Assembly (NCBI GenBank): GCA_905207905.1
Contig: CAJLNC010000031.1
Span: 1-26,403 of the forward strand
Direction: 5' to 3'
Length of the DNA: 26,403 nucleotides
Source: an uncultured Lachnospiraceae bacterium
GTDB taxonomy: Bacteria; Bacillota_A; Clostridia; Lachnospirales; Lachnospiraceae
The translations under genes were made by a program, and so were the position numbers. The stretch's first letter is position 1. Each line of letters starts with the position of its first letter. The notes under the pieces are model-generated. The model saw only the letters and a list, made by a program, of their open reading frames with translations, was not told where the DNA came from and made no database searches. This document shows positions 9,205-16,583 of this stretch, one piece after another.

Positions 9205-9462
9205 GTGAATGAAATTCTGGAGGAGTATAAAACAGCCATGAAAGACGTTTATTCTACATCAGTAACGGCCGCCACACTAGATGAAGCGCCTATGGCCTAC
9301 AAATCTTTAGAAGATATTATTGATGTGATCCGGGATACCGTAGAGATTATTGATATTATGAAGCCAGTGTATAATTTTAAGGCTTCTGAGGAGGATGTAC
9401 CATGGAAGAAACGGGGTGAAACAAATGAGAGAAAAGATACAAGCGCAGCTTCGGAGGATTGA
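9205..9462 (+). pseudogene. rtcB: RtcB RNA ligase, C-terminal remnant only
   Basis: The first ~60 residues match the very end of RtcB: a segment of type EEYKTAM..VYSTSV, then TLDEAPMAYKSLEDI and the terminal KPVYNFKA. RtcB is a GTP/Mn-dependent ligase of about 400-480 residues that joins 2',3'-cyclic-phosphate and 5'-OH RNA ends. Everything before this tail, including the active-site histidine and metal ligands, is absent, and an in-frame stop lies at 9181. GTG 9205 is only the first possible start, so a working enzyme is excluded. About 24 extra residues follow YNFKA and overlap the next gene by 38 bases. The next gene belongs to the RlaP family, which is known to occur in RtcB operons, so the identification is mutually supported. 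Confidence 0.8.
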
Positions 9463-9859
9463 AGTTCAGGAGAAAGTAAGAATATTATTTGCAGCAGAGT
9501 CCGGAAGCCGCGCCTGGGGCTTTGCATCTCCTGACAGTGACTATGATGTACGGTTTATCTATATTAGATCGCAGCAGGATTATCTGAAGCTGAAACCGGA
9601 TCGAGACATGATCGAATTACCCTTAGATCCTGTGTTGGATATCAATGGCTGGGATCTGCAAAAGACATTAAGATTATTGTATAAATCCAATCCGACTCTG
9701 TTTGAGTGGATTTCGTCTCCCATCATTTATCTGGAAACGGCATTTGCAGGCCGGTTGAGAAATCTGGCAGGCAATTATTTTTTCCCTAAAAAGGCAATCT
9801 ATCACTACATAAGCATGGCGGAGGGAAATTACCGTGAATATCTGAAAAGTGATGAATAG
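9425..9859 (+). pseudogene. RlaP-family nucleotidyltransferase (RNA-repair-associated), C-terminally truncated
   Basis: ATG 9425 has GGGGTG six bases upstream and gives 144 residues. The N-terminal half is a good polymerase-beta-type nucleotidyltransferase: the G-S/D-x-D region reads ESGSRAWGF then SPDSDYDVRFIYIR, with both catalytic aspartates present. Family members run to about 240-260 residues, but this one stops at TAG 9857, right after GNYREYLKSDE, where the conserved C-terminal helical part would begin. A few residues after the stop (VKNK) resemble the family for a moment, then similarity vanishes. Probably it was cut by a nonsense change followed by deletion. The family was named for its association with RNA-repair operons, and the RtcB remnant just upstream fits that. 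Some activity of the truncated protein cannot be excluded. Confidence 0.72.
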
Positions 9860-9876
9860 GTGAAAAACAAAAATAT

Positions 9877-9905
9877 CACAAATGATTGTGGAAATATGCT
9901 ATAGT
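9877..9905 (+). promoter_or_regulatory. Palindrome plus -10-like element upstream of the methyltransferase
   Basis: A perfect palindrome CACAA-N4-TTGTG (9877-9890) lies just upstream of TATAGT (9900-9905) and covers the expected -35 position. The same kind of element occurs at 5367-5379 and 5667-5679. It would leave a leader of about 155 bases before the methyltransferase start. This could be an operator or simply an A/T-rich chance match. Confidence 0.35.
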
Positions 9906-10068
9906 AAGAGGGAGAATGCAAGGGGGCTTTTGAAACAAAGAAGTGCAGAAGTACCGGACGTGCGCAAGGCAGCGAATGCGAGGAGAGACGGCTGGCCCTA
10001 TACGGACAGAAAATCTAAGCGGCACCAGGATTGTAAAAAGAGAAAAAGATGCAGGGAGAAAGACGGAT

Positions 10069-10668
10069 ATGACGAACGTTAGAAACAGGACATTGGATTA
10101 TTATAACGAAAATGCAGATGAGTTTATAGCGGGGACCGTTGGAGTGGATTTTCGGAAGACTCAGGATCGTTTTCTGGGCAGACTGGTATCTGGCGCTTAT
10201 ATTCTTGATTTTGGATGCGGTTCAGGAAGAGATACAAAATATTTTTTGGATAAAGGATATAAAGTGGATGCCATAGACGGATCCAGTCAGCTGTGCAGAA
10301 GGGCCAGTGCATACACAGGAATTCAGGTAAGGCAGATGTTGTTCCAGGAACTTGCTTCCAGTGAGAAATACGATGGTATATGGGCATGTTCATCGATCCT
10401 CCATCTTCCTAAAAAAGAATTAAAAATAGTTCTAAAGAAAATGGGAACTGCGTTAAAGCTCAATGGTGTCTTATATACATCTTTCAAGTATGGCGAATTT
10501 GAAGGGGAACGTAATGGACGGTATTTTACGGATTTTACCATAGATACATTTACCAATTTTATGCAGGAAATAGATAGTCTAAAGATAGAGGACTTCTGGC
10601 TTACAGGGGATGTAAGACCGGGAAGGGGAGCGGAAAAATGGCTGAATTTAATTCTGCGGAAAAAGTAA
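10069..10668 (+). CDS. Class I SAM-dependent methyltransferase
   Basis: ATG 10069 follows GGAGAAAG at good spacing; an upstream in-frame extension to 9943 has no family support. The 199-residue protein has motif I ILDFGCGSGRD (about residues 43-53) and the acidic post-motif AIDGS, the hallmarks of the SAM-binding Rossmann fold, followed by a motif II/III region (DGIWACSSILHLP). It resembles small-molecule or protein methyltransferases of the Methyltransf_11/25 group rather than DNA methylases; no DPPY/NPPY motif is present. The next gene begins inside its last codons and is the start of a PLD-type helicase, a partner commonly placed after this kind of methyltransferase. That partner is truncated here, so the enzyme is probably orphaned. 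The substrate is unknown. Confidence 0.88.
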   Translation: MTNVRNRTLDYYNENADEFIAGTVGVDFRKTQDRFLGRLVSGAYILDFGCGSGRDTKYFLDKGYKVDAIDGSSQLCRRASAYTGIQVRQMLFQELASSEKYDGIWACSSILHLPKKELKIVLKKMGTALKLNGVLYTSFKYGEFEGERNGRYFTDFTIDTFTNFMQEIDSLKIEDFWLTGDVRPGRGAEKWLNLILRKK

Positions 10669-10976
10669 AGATTGATTTTGCGGAAGGATATTCTACGGAT
10701 GTAATGACTGGAGACAGAGACAAGAGAATGTATTTGTATGATCAGTTGATCCGAAGCCTCAAAAAGGCAGAGCGTGTGGATATCATTGTTTCTTTGCTCA
10801 TGGAATCCGGAGTTAAAATGCTTCTGGGAGGGTTGGAGAATGCATTAAAACGCGGTGCACAGATCCGGATCTTGACAGGAAATTATCTTGGGATCACTTT
10901 CTTTTTGGTTGTACAGATTTTTGCACAGCTACTGTGGCATACTGATTGTATTAGAAATCCATGGAACATATGCTGA
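10638..10976 (+). pseudogene. PLD-domain DEAD/DEAH helicase (DUF3427-type), N-terminal remnant
   Basis: ATG 10638 has GGGGAG six bases upstream and overlaps the methyltransferase by 31 bases. The first ~85 residues (KIDFAEGYSTDVMTGDRDK, then VDIIVSLLMESGV and RGAQIRILTGNYLGIT) match the start of the phospholipase-D-like nuclease domain found at the N-terminus of large DUF3427-type helicases, which are roughly 900-1000 residues. Directly after NYLGIT the sequence changes to an unrelated hydrophobic tail and stops, so the PLD catalytic HxK motif, the helicase motor and the C-terminal domain are all missing. A deletion of several kilobases is the simplest explanation. The remnant should have no activity. 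Confidence 0.72.
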
Positions 10977-11005
10977 GAAAATTAGAGAAACGGAGGTACT
11001 GGCAA

Positions 11006-11089
11006 ATGAAAGGGTACAATACAGGAGACGGATACATGGGATTTGTGGATGGCAGATATATGTTATTTGCCAGTGAAGCCGATTATTGA
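11006..11089 (+). CDS. 27-residue small ORF of the GYMGFV..YMLFASE type
   Basis: GGAGGT at 10992-10997 is eight bases before ATG 11006, an optimal site. The peptide has the core GYMGFVDGRYMLFASEADY. I recall short proteins of this pattern (GYMG[FY]V, then YMLF.SE) in many Lachnospiraceae genomes, usually annotated as hypothetical and a few residues longer at the C-terminus, where this one stops at TGA 11087. Function is unknown. It lies directly after the deletion scar of the helicase gene. Confidence 0.5.
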   Translation: MKGYNTGDGYMGFVDGRYMLFASEADY

Positions 11090-11263
11090 GTAGATGAACG
11101 ATGGAATGGAATAGGAATTGTATTATGAGGGGCGGAAGATTGCGCGGCCGGTGATTTTGTAGTAGGATATACGGGAGACGGTTGCGCGTTTTTTTGCCTT
11201 TAAAGGGAAAAGGCTGGAGACCGGGCGGCGCAAGAACAGGAAAATACGGAGGAATGTAACAGG

Positions 11264-12136
11264 ATGAAGATTGCGGTGACTTATGACAACGGAACAGTAT
11301 TTCAGCATTTCGGAAGAACGGAATTTTTTAAGGTATATGAGGTGGAAGACGGAAAGATTCTCTCTAGTGAGGTGATCGGTTCCAACGGCACCGGTCACGG
11401 AGCCCTGGCCGGATTGCTGGCGGACAGAGGAATCGATGTGCTGATCTGCGGCGGGATCGGAGGCGGAGCCCAGAGCGCCCTGGCAGAGGCAGGAGTGGAG
11501 CTTTGCGCCGGCACCCAGGGAGATGTGGATCAGGCGGTGGAAGCGTACCTAAAAGGAGAATTGGTGTCTTCCGGGGCAAACTGTGACCATCATCACGGGG
11601 AGGAACATTCCTGCGGCGACCACGAAGAAGGGCACGGCTGCGGCGGCCACGGGGAGGGCCATGGCTGTGGAGATGGCTGCGGCGGATGCCATGGGGCCAG
11701 CGATATTACCGGACGGAACGTGGGAAAGACCTGCCGCACCCATTACAGAGGCACCTTTAACGATGGAACGCAGTTTGACTCCTCCTATGACCGGGGAGAA
11801 CCGCTGGAGTTTGTGTGCGGCGCGGGCATGATGATCCACGGATTTGACGCCGCGGTGGCTGACATGGAGGTGGGCCAGGTGATGGACGTCCATCTGATGC
11901 CGGAGGAGGCATACGGTATGCCTGATCCCAACGCTATTTTTACCATTGAGACGGCCCAGCTTCCGGGATCAGAGGAGCTTCAAGTGGGACAGCAGGTATA
12001 TTTAACCAGCCAGAACGGACAGCCCTTCCCAGTGAAAGTGACTGCCAGAGAGGGAAGCACCATCACCTTTGACGCGAACCATGAGATGGCGGGAAAAGAA
12101 TTGAACTTCCGGATTGAGCTGGTGGAAGTGAAGTAA
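11264..12136 (+). CDS. NifX-like domain / His-Cys-rich linker / SlyD-type FKBP prolyl isomerase fusion
   Basis: ATG 11264 is 11 bases after GGAGG. Three parts are visible in the 290 residues. Residues 1-100 are a dinitrogenase iron-molybdenum cofactor (NifX/NifB C-terminal type) domain, with FGRTEFF and a GGIGGGA turn. Residues 107-143 are a metal-binding linker containing 9 His and 6 Cys among Gly, Glu and Asp. Residues 152-290 are an FKBP-type peptidyl-prolyl isomerase of the SlyD group: YRGTFNDGTQFDSS, IHGFDAAVADMEVGQ, PEEAYG, then the inserted flap domain. In E. coli SlyD the metal-binding tail is C-terminal and serves nickel delivery to hydrogenase; here it sits between two domains. A role in metallocluster or nickel handling plus protein folding is inferred. 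The next gene (WYL) follows after 30 bases. Confidence 0.88.
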   Translation: MKIAVTYDNGTVFQHFGRTEFFKVYEVEDGKILSSEVIGSNGTGHGALAGLLADRGIDVLICGGIGGGAQSALAEAGVELCAGTQGDVDQAVEAYLKGELVSSGANCDHHHGEEHSCGDHEEGHGCGGHGEGHGCGDGCGGCHGASDITGRNVGKTCRTHYRGTFNDGTQFDSSYDRGEPLEFVCGAGMMIHGFDAAVADMEVGQVMDVHLMPEEAYGMPDPNAIFTIETAQLPGSEELQVGQQVYLTSQNGQPFPVKVTAREGSTITFDANHEMAGKELNFRIELVEVK

Positions 12137-12166
12137 AATACCCTGCTGGGGAGGAAGCAGGCAGAG

Positions 12167-13193
12167 ATGACATCGATGGACCAGAAACTCCGCACGTTCT
12201 ATCTGATGGACATTATGCTGGAGCGCACGGATGACAATCATCTGTTAAACGCAGCCCGGCTGTGCGATATTTTAAAAAGTGAATACGGTATATCCACGGA
12301 TCGGCGCACCATATACGCGGAGATGGAGATCCTGTCTAAGTACGGGTTGGATGTGCAGCAGAAGAAGGGGAAGAATCCCGGCTACTATATCGGGGCCAGG
12401 GAGTTCAAGCTTCCAGAGATGAAGCTTCTGGTGGACGCAGTGCAGTCCTCAAAGTTTATCACGGAGCGAAAATTCAGGGAGCTGATCAAGAAGCTGGAGA
12501 CGCTGTGCCGCCGGTGGGACATGGCCGCCCTGTCAAAGCAAGTCTTTATCGTCAACCGCCCTAAGACGGAGAATGAGACCATCTACTACAATGTGGACGA
12601 TATTCACACGGCTATCTACGGGAACCGTGAGATCACTTTTCAGTATGCGGAGTGGGCCATGAAAAAAGAGTTCCATCTGAGACGGGGCGGGGCCATGTAT
12701 GTGGTCAGTCCCTGGGCGCTCACCTGGAACGATGAGAATTATTACCTTGTGGCATACGATGACAAGGCAGGTAAAATCAAACATTACCGGGTGGACAAGA
12801 TGCAGCGCATGGAGGTGCTGGAGACGGAGCGCAAGGGAGAGGAAGCCTTCCGGGGTTTTGATCTGCGGAGTTTTCCAAGAAAACCTTTGGCATGTACGGA
12901 GGCCGGGACAAGGTGGTGACGCTGTTGTGCGGCAGGGAGCTGGCCGGGATGGAGCTGGACCGGTTCGGAACGGACGTCTGGATGGTTCCGGTGGATGAAG
13001 AGCATTTCCGGGCAAGGGTGTTGGTGTCGGTGAGCCCTCAGTTTTCGGCTGGGTCACCGGCATCGGGAAAAACCTGCGGATAGAAGGGCCGGATCAGGTG
13101 CGGAGGGAATACCTGGAGTATGTGGAAAACATTCTGGCTGGGTATCAGATGGCTGCCGGGAATGGACGAAGAGAAAATGCCGGGGAGGAGTGA
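12167..13193 (+). pseudogene. HTH/WYL-domain transcription regulator with two -1 frameshifts
   Basis: ATG 12167 follows GAGGAAG by nine bases. The N-terminal winged helix (RLCDILKSEYGISTDRRTIY) is typical of HTH_11-WYL regulators, and the WYL core reads VVSPWALTWNDENYYLVAYD. The frame ends early at 12919. Homology continues in the next frame (KKTFGMYGGRDKVVTLLC) after one missing T in the T4 run at 12871-12874, and again after one missing T in the T4 run at 13041-13044 (SPQF then FGWVTGIGKNLRI). Restoring both gives one protein of about 340 residues ending at TGA 13191. The metallophosphoesterase starts eight bases later and the Wadjet genes follow, so this is the likely operon regulator. Two such losses in one gene could be decay or homopolymer read errors. 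Confidence 0.85.
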
Positions 13194-13200
13194 ATGGGGC

Positions 13201-13941
13201 ATGGCGCTGTACGCGTTGGGTGATCTGCATCTTAGCTTTCAGGCAAAGAAGCCCATGGATGCCTTCGGGAAAGTCTGGAAGAATCATGAGAGGAAAATAG
13301 AAAAGTACGTCAATCGGATCGTGAAGCCGGAGGATACTCTGGTGCTCACCGGAGATCATTCCTGGGGCAGAAAGCTAGAGGAATGCCAGGAGGATCTGGC
13401 CTTCATCGAAAACCTGCCGGGCCGCAAGATTTTGCTTCGGGGAAACCATGATATGTTCTGGGACGCTAAGAAGACAGGACGGCTGAACGAGCTGTTCTCC
13501 GGCCGGCTGTTTTTCCTGCAGAATAATTTTGCTCCATACGGAGACTACGCATTGGTGGGAACCAAGGGATATACCTTCGAGGGGCCCTTTTATCTGGAAC
13601 GCAGAGGTCGGGTGGTTGGTTGGGATGAGGAGCAGGAAGCCCAGGCAAAGAAGCTGGTAGCCAGAGAGATGGAACGGCTGCGGGAATCCTTTCGCCAGGC
13701 CAGGGCCGCCGGATACCGGAAGTATGTGATGTTTCTCCACTATCCGCCCACCAGCATTCTGGAGGAAACCTCCCCCTTTACGGAGATTGCGGAGGAATAC
13801 GGCGTAACTGCCGTGGTGTATTCCCACTGCCACGGAGAGCGGCGGTTCGCAGACAGCATCCAGGGAACCTTCCACGGGATCCGGTATATGCTGGTGTCGG
13901 GGGATTACCTGGATTTTCATCCGGCGCTGGTGCTGGAGTGA
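13201..13941 (+). CDS. Calcineurin-like metallophosphoesterase
   Basis: ATG 13201 has GGGGAGGAG about ten bases upstream and lies eight bases after the WYL stop. The 246-residue protein has the metal-binding motifs in order: GDLHLS (D8, H10), GDHSW, LRGNHD, FLHYPPT and SHCHG. The usual GD-[IV]-SW second motif has His in the third position. Members of this fold hydrolyse phosphate mono- or diesters, including nucleotides and nucleic acids, with a two-metal centre. It has no signal peptide, so it acts in the cytoplasm. It is placed between the WYL regulator and jetA (28-base gap), all co-oriented, suggesting one transcript. The substrate is unknown; a nuclease or second-messenger phosphodiesterase role within the defence operon is only an inference. 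Confidence 0.88.
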   Translation: MALYALGDLHLSFQAKKPMDAFGKVWKNHERKIEKYVNRIVKPEDTLVLTGDHSWGRKLEECQEDLAFIENLPGRKILLRGNHDMFWDAKKTGRLNELFSGRLFFLQNNFAPYGDYALVGTKGYTFEGPFYLERRGRVVGWDEEQEAQAKKLVAREMERLRESFRQARAAGYRKYVMFLHYPPTSILEETSPFTEIAEEYGVTAVVYSHCHGERRFADSIQGTFHGIRYMLVSGDYLDFHPALVLE

Positions 13942-13969
13942 GCGAGACTTGAAGAAAGGGATGAGAGAG

Positions 13970-15439
13970 ATGCAGCAACTGGACGCGATTGAGGAGACCT
14001 CCTACCTGTCGGTTCCCAATGCCCGGATATACCGGAAAATTATGCGGTATTTTTACCGGGAATATGAAAAAATGCGGTATCGGCTTTGCAAAGAGGATGT
14101 GTTTGAGCTGATCAGGCAGGAGGAAGAATTCCACGACTATACGATGCAGGACCTGGAACAGGATCTGGCGGCGCTGGTGAAATGGAAGAACCTGACTCCG
14201 ATTCAGGATCCGGGGCGGGTGTATACCATTGCGGATTACAAAAATAAACAGTACCGTTATACCATGTCGGAGTACGCCGTGGAGATCGAACGGCTGACAG
14301 TGCGGCTGGAAAATGTATTTCTGGAATCCGGAAATCTTTCCACAAATTATTTTGTGCGGCTGGAGAAGAGCCTGGAAGAGGCGGAGGCCATGGAACAGGC
14401 CAGCCTGAAAGAGGTAAATGAGTGGTGGAATCTGCTCCAGGAGGATTTTCGCAGACTGAACCAGAATTATCAAGACTATCTGAGGGATTTCTATTCCGGC
14501 AAAGCGGACCGGCTGATGAAATCAGTGGAATTTATCCTTCACAAGGATAAGTTTATCCGCTATCTGAATGAGTTTGTGCAGGAGCTGCAGCATCATTCCC
14601 GGAGGATTGAACAGATCCTGAAGCGATCTATGGACCGGATCGAGGGCGTCATGCTGGAGCGGGTAGTGCAAAGTGAGCTGGATATTCCCCATGCGGTGGT
14701 GGAAGCCCGGGGAGGGTCGGAGCCGAATATCAGGGAGAATGTGACGGGAAAATGGAGCTCTCTGAAGAACTGGTTTCTGGATTCCGGAAGGCAGGAATGT
14801 GAGGCGAAGCGGGTGCTTCGGATTACCAACGAGGTAATTCGAAACATCATCCAGAATGCGGCTCTGATTGTTCAGATGCAGAACTGGGGAATCAGCAGAA
14901 AGGAAGACTACCGAAGGTTTCTGGAGTTGTTTTTGAAATGTGAGAATCTGGAGGAAGCCCATCGGCTCTCTGCCCATGTGTTTGGCATTCAGCGGGTCGA
15001 GCATTTCCGGACGAACAGTCCTAGGGAAGCGGACTCCATTAATGAGAGTATTTTTGCGGAAGAACCGGCGGAATATCTGCTGAAACCCCATACCAGAGCC
15101 TACCGGGAAAAGCGGGACCGGACGGGATTTTCTGATAAATCCCTGGAGAAACTGATTCAGCGGCAAAGGTATCTGGAACATGCGGCGAAACAGCGGGAGA
15201 TTGTGCTGCGGTATATCAAAGACCAGAAAATCGTGTTTGCGGATATCACGGAGAAAATAACGGAAAGTACGAGAACGATATTTTTGCAGTGGATTGGCCA
15301 GGCGGGCATGAATTCGGAACACCGGGGAAGAACCGAGTACGGGCAGGAATACCGTCTGGTCCGCGCAGAGGGAAACTGCGTGCTTCACTGTGAGGATGGG
15401 GATTTGACCATGCCGGCGTATGTGATGGAGTTTCAATAA
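13970..15439 (+). CDS. jetA: Wadjet type I protein JetA (kleisin-like, TIGR02677 family)
   Basis: ATG 13970 is chosen because AAAGGG ends nine bases before it; ATG 13961 and TTG 13949 are in-frame alternatives. The protein is about 489 residues, helical and highly charged, with the N-terminal segment NARIYRKIMRYFYREYEKMRYR and the C-terminal winged-helix-like part expected of TIGR02677. JetA is the MukF-like kleisin that bridges the two ATPase heads of the JetC dimer and carries JetB. It is the first gene of a four-gene run jetA-jetB-jetC-jetD in the canonical type I order. The gap to jetB is four bases. No lesions are seen. Confidence 0.93.
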   Translation: MQQLDAIEETSYLSVPNARIYRKIMRYFYREYEKMRYRLCKEDVFELIRQEEEFHDYTMQDLEQDLAALVKWKNLTPIQDPGRVYTIADYKNKQYRYTMSEYAVEIERLTVRLENVFLESGNLSTNYFVRLEKSLEEAEAMEQASLKEVNEWWNLLQEDFRRLNQNYQDYLRDFYSGKADRLMKSVEFILHKDKFIRYLNEFVQELQHHSRRIEQILKRSMDRIEGVMLERVVQSELDIPHAVVEARGGSEPNIRENVTGKWSSLKNWFLDSGRQECEAKRVLRITNEVIRNIIQNAALIVQMQNWGISRKEDYRRFLELFLKCENLEEAHRLSAHVFGIQRVEHFRTNSPREADSINESIFAEEPAEYLLKPHTRAYREKRDRTGFSDKSLEKLIQRQRYLEHAAKQREIVLRYIKDQKIVFADITEKITESTRTIFLQWIGQAGMNSEHRGRTEYGQEYRLVRAEGNCVLHCEDGDLTMPAYVMEFQ

Positions 15440-15443
15440 AACA

Positions 15444-16583
15444 ATGAATGAGATAAGGACACTTTTAGAGGAATTCTGGGTCTGCAGAGAACAGAACCGG
15501 GAAAAATATTACAGAGTAAAGAGCGAGGTGCCGAAGTTCCAGAAATTTGTGCGGGAGCAGCTGGGCTGGAAGCTGATCCACACGGAGAGCCTGATAAAGC
15601 TGGAGAAAATTCCGGCCCATGCGGAGAGCTTTATGGGGATCCAGGAGTTTTTGGAGATTCGGGATTACTGCATCTTATGCGTTGTGCTGATGTTTCTGGA
15701 GGACCGGGAGGATCAGGAGCGGTTCCTTTTGTCGGAACTGATCGACTTTGTGGAGACGGGATTGAAACCGTATATGCAGATTGACTGGACTTCCTTCAGT
15801 CAGCGCAAATCCCTGGTCCGGGTGCTTCAGTATCTGGAGAAGCTGCAGATACTCCGGGTATATGAGGGCAGCAGCGAGGCATTCGGACAGGAAGAGGGGC
15901 GGGAAGTGCTGTATGAGAATACAGGATATTCCAGATACTTTGCGGTGAGCTTTGCCAAAGACATTTCAGAGTGTGAATCCTGGAAGGACTTTGAGAAAGC
16001 GGATTTTGAGGAGTTTTCCAAGGATCGGGGAACCAGGCGAATCAACCGAGTGTACCGGCAGCTTGCGGCCTGTCCGGCGCTGTACTGGACTGCGGCGGAT
16101 GATCCGGATTCCCTGTATCTGAAAAATCAGAGGCAGTGGGTGAGAAAATATCTGGAAGAAAATCTGGGCGGACGGCTGGACATCCACAGAAACGCGGCGT
16201 TTTGGATGCTGGAGGAGGGAGAAGTTTTCGGCTCGGTTCACCCGAGAGACGCCATGCTTCCGGAGGCGGTTTTGCTGCTCTGCGCCAGAATCCAGGAGAT
16301 GGTAAGAGCCGGAGATCTGAGTCGGGATGAGGACGAGTGCATACGGATCAGCCGGGAGCGATGGAGCCGCCTGGTTCTGGAGCTGAAGAAAAGCTGGAAA
16401 GAGGCCTGGAGCAAGGAATACAGGGTGATGGATGATGAGAAGCTTCTGGATCGTGTGCTTCAGTACATGAAGGACTGGATGATGCTGCGGGAGGAAGAGG
16501 ACGGGCGGATCGTTTTGATGCCGGCTGTCGGAAAACTGGAGGGACATTATCCCAGGGACTACACAGGAGGGGAGATAAGATGA
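15444..16583 (+). CDS. jetB: Wadjet type I protein JetB (KITE/MukE-like, TIGR02678 family)
   Basis: ATG 15444 is four bases after the jetA stop, consistent with translational coupling. The 379-residue product matches TIGR02678 in size and pattern: the N-terminal helical region, FLEIRDYCILCVVLMFLED, and the middle segment RINRVYRQLAACPALYW. JetB is the KITE subunit, a tandem winged-helix protein that binds the JetA kleisin and helps hold DNA in the SMC complex. Its stop codon overlaps the jetC start in ATGA at 16580-16583. Confidence 0.93.
   Translation: MNEIRTLLEEFWVCREQNREKYYRVKSEVPKFQKFVREQLGWKLIHTESLIKLEKIPAHAESFMGIQEFLEIRDYCILCVVLMFLEDREDQERFLLSELIDFVETGLKPYMQIDWTSFSQRKSLVRVLQYLEKLQILRVYEGSSEAFGQEEGREVLYENTGYSRYFAVSFAKDISECESWKDFEKADFEEFSKDRGTRRINRVYRQLAACPALYWTAADDPDSLYLKNQRQWVRKYLEENLGGRLDIHRNAAFWMLEEGEVFGSVHPRDAMLPEAVLLLCARIQEMVRAGDLSRDEDECIRISRERWSRLVLELKKSWKEAWSKEYRVMDDEKLLDRVLQYMKDWMMLREEEDGRIVLMPAVGKLEGHYPRDYTGGEIR

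Noticed and set aside
9943..10068. 42-residue N-terminal extension of the methyltransferase
   Set aside because: It is rich in Arg/Lys without family similarity, while ATG 10069 has a good ribosome site and matches the conserved start.
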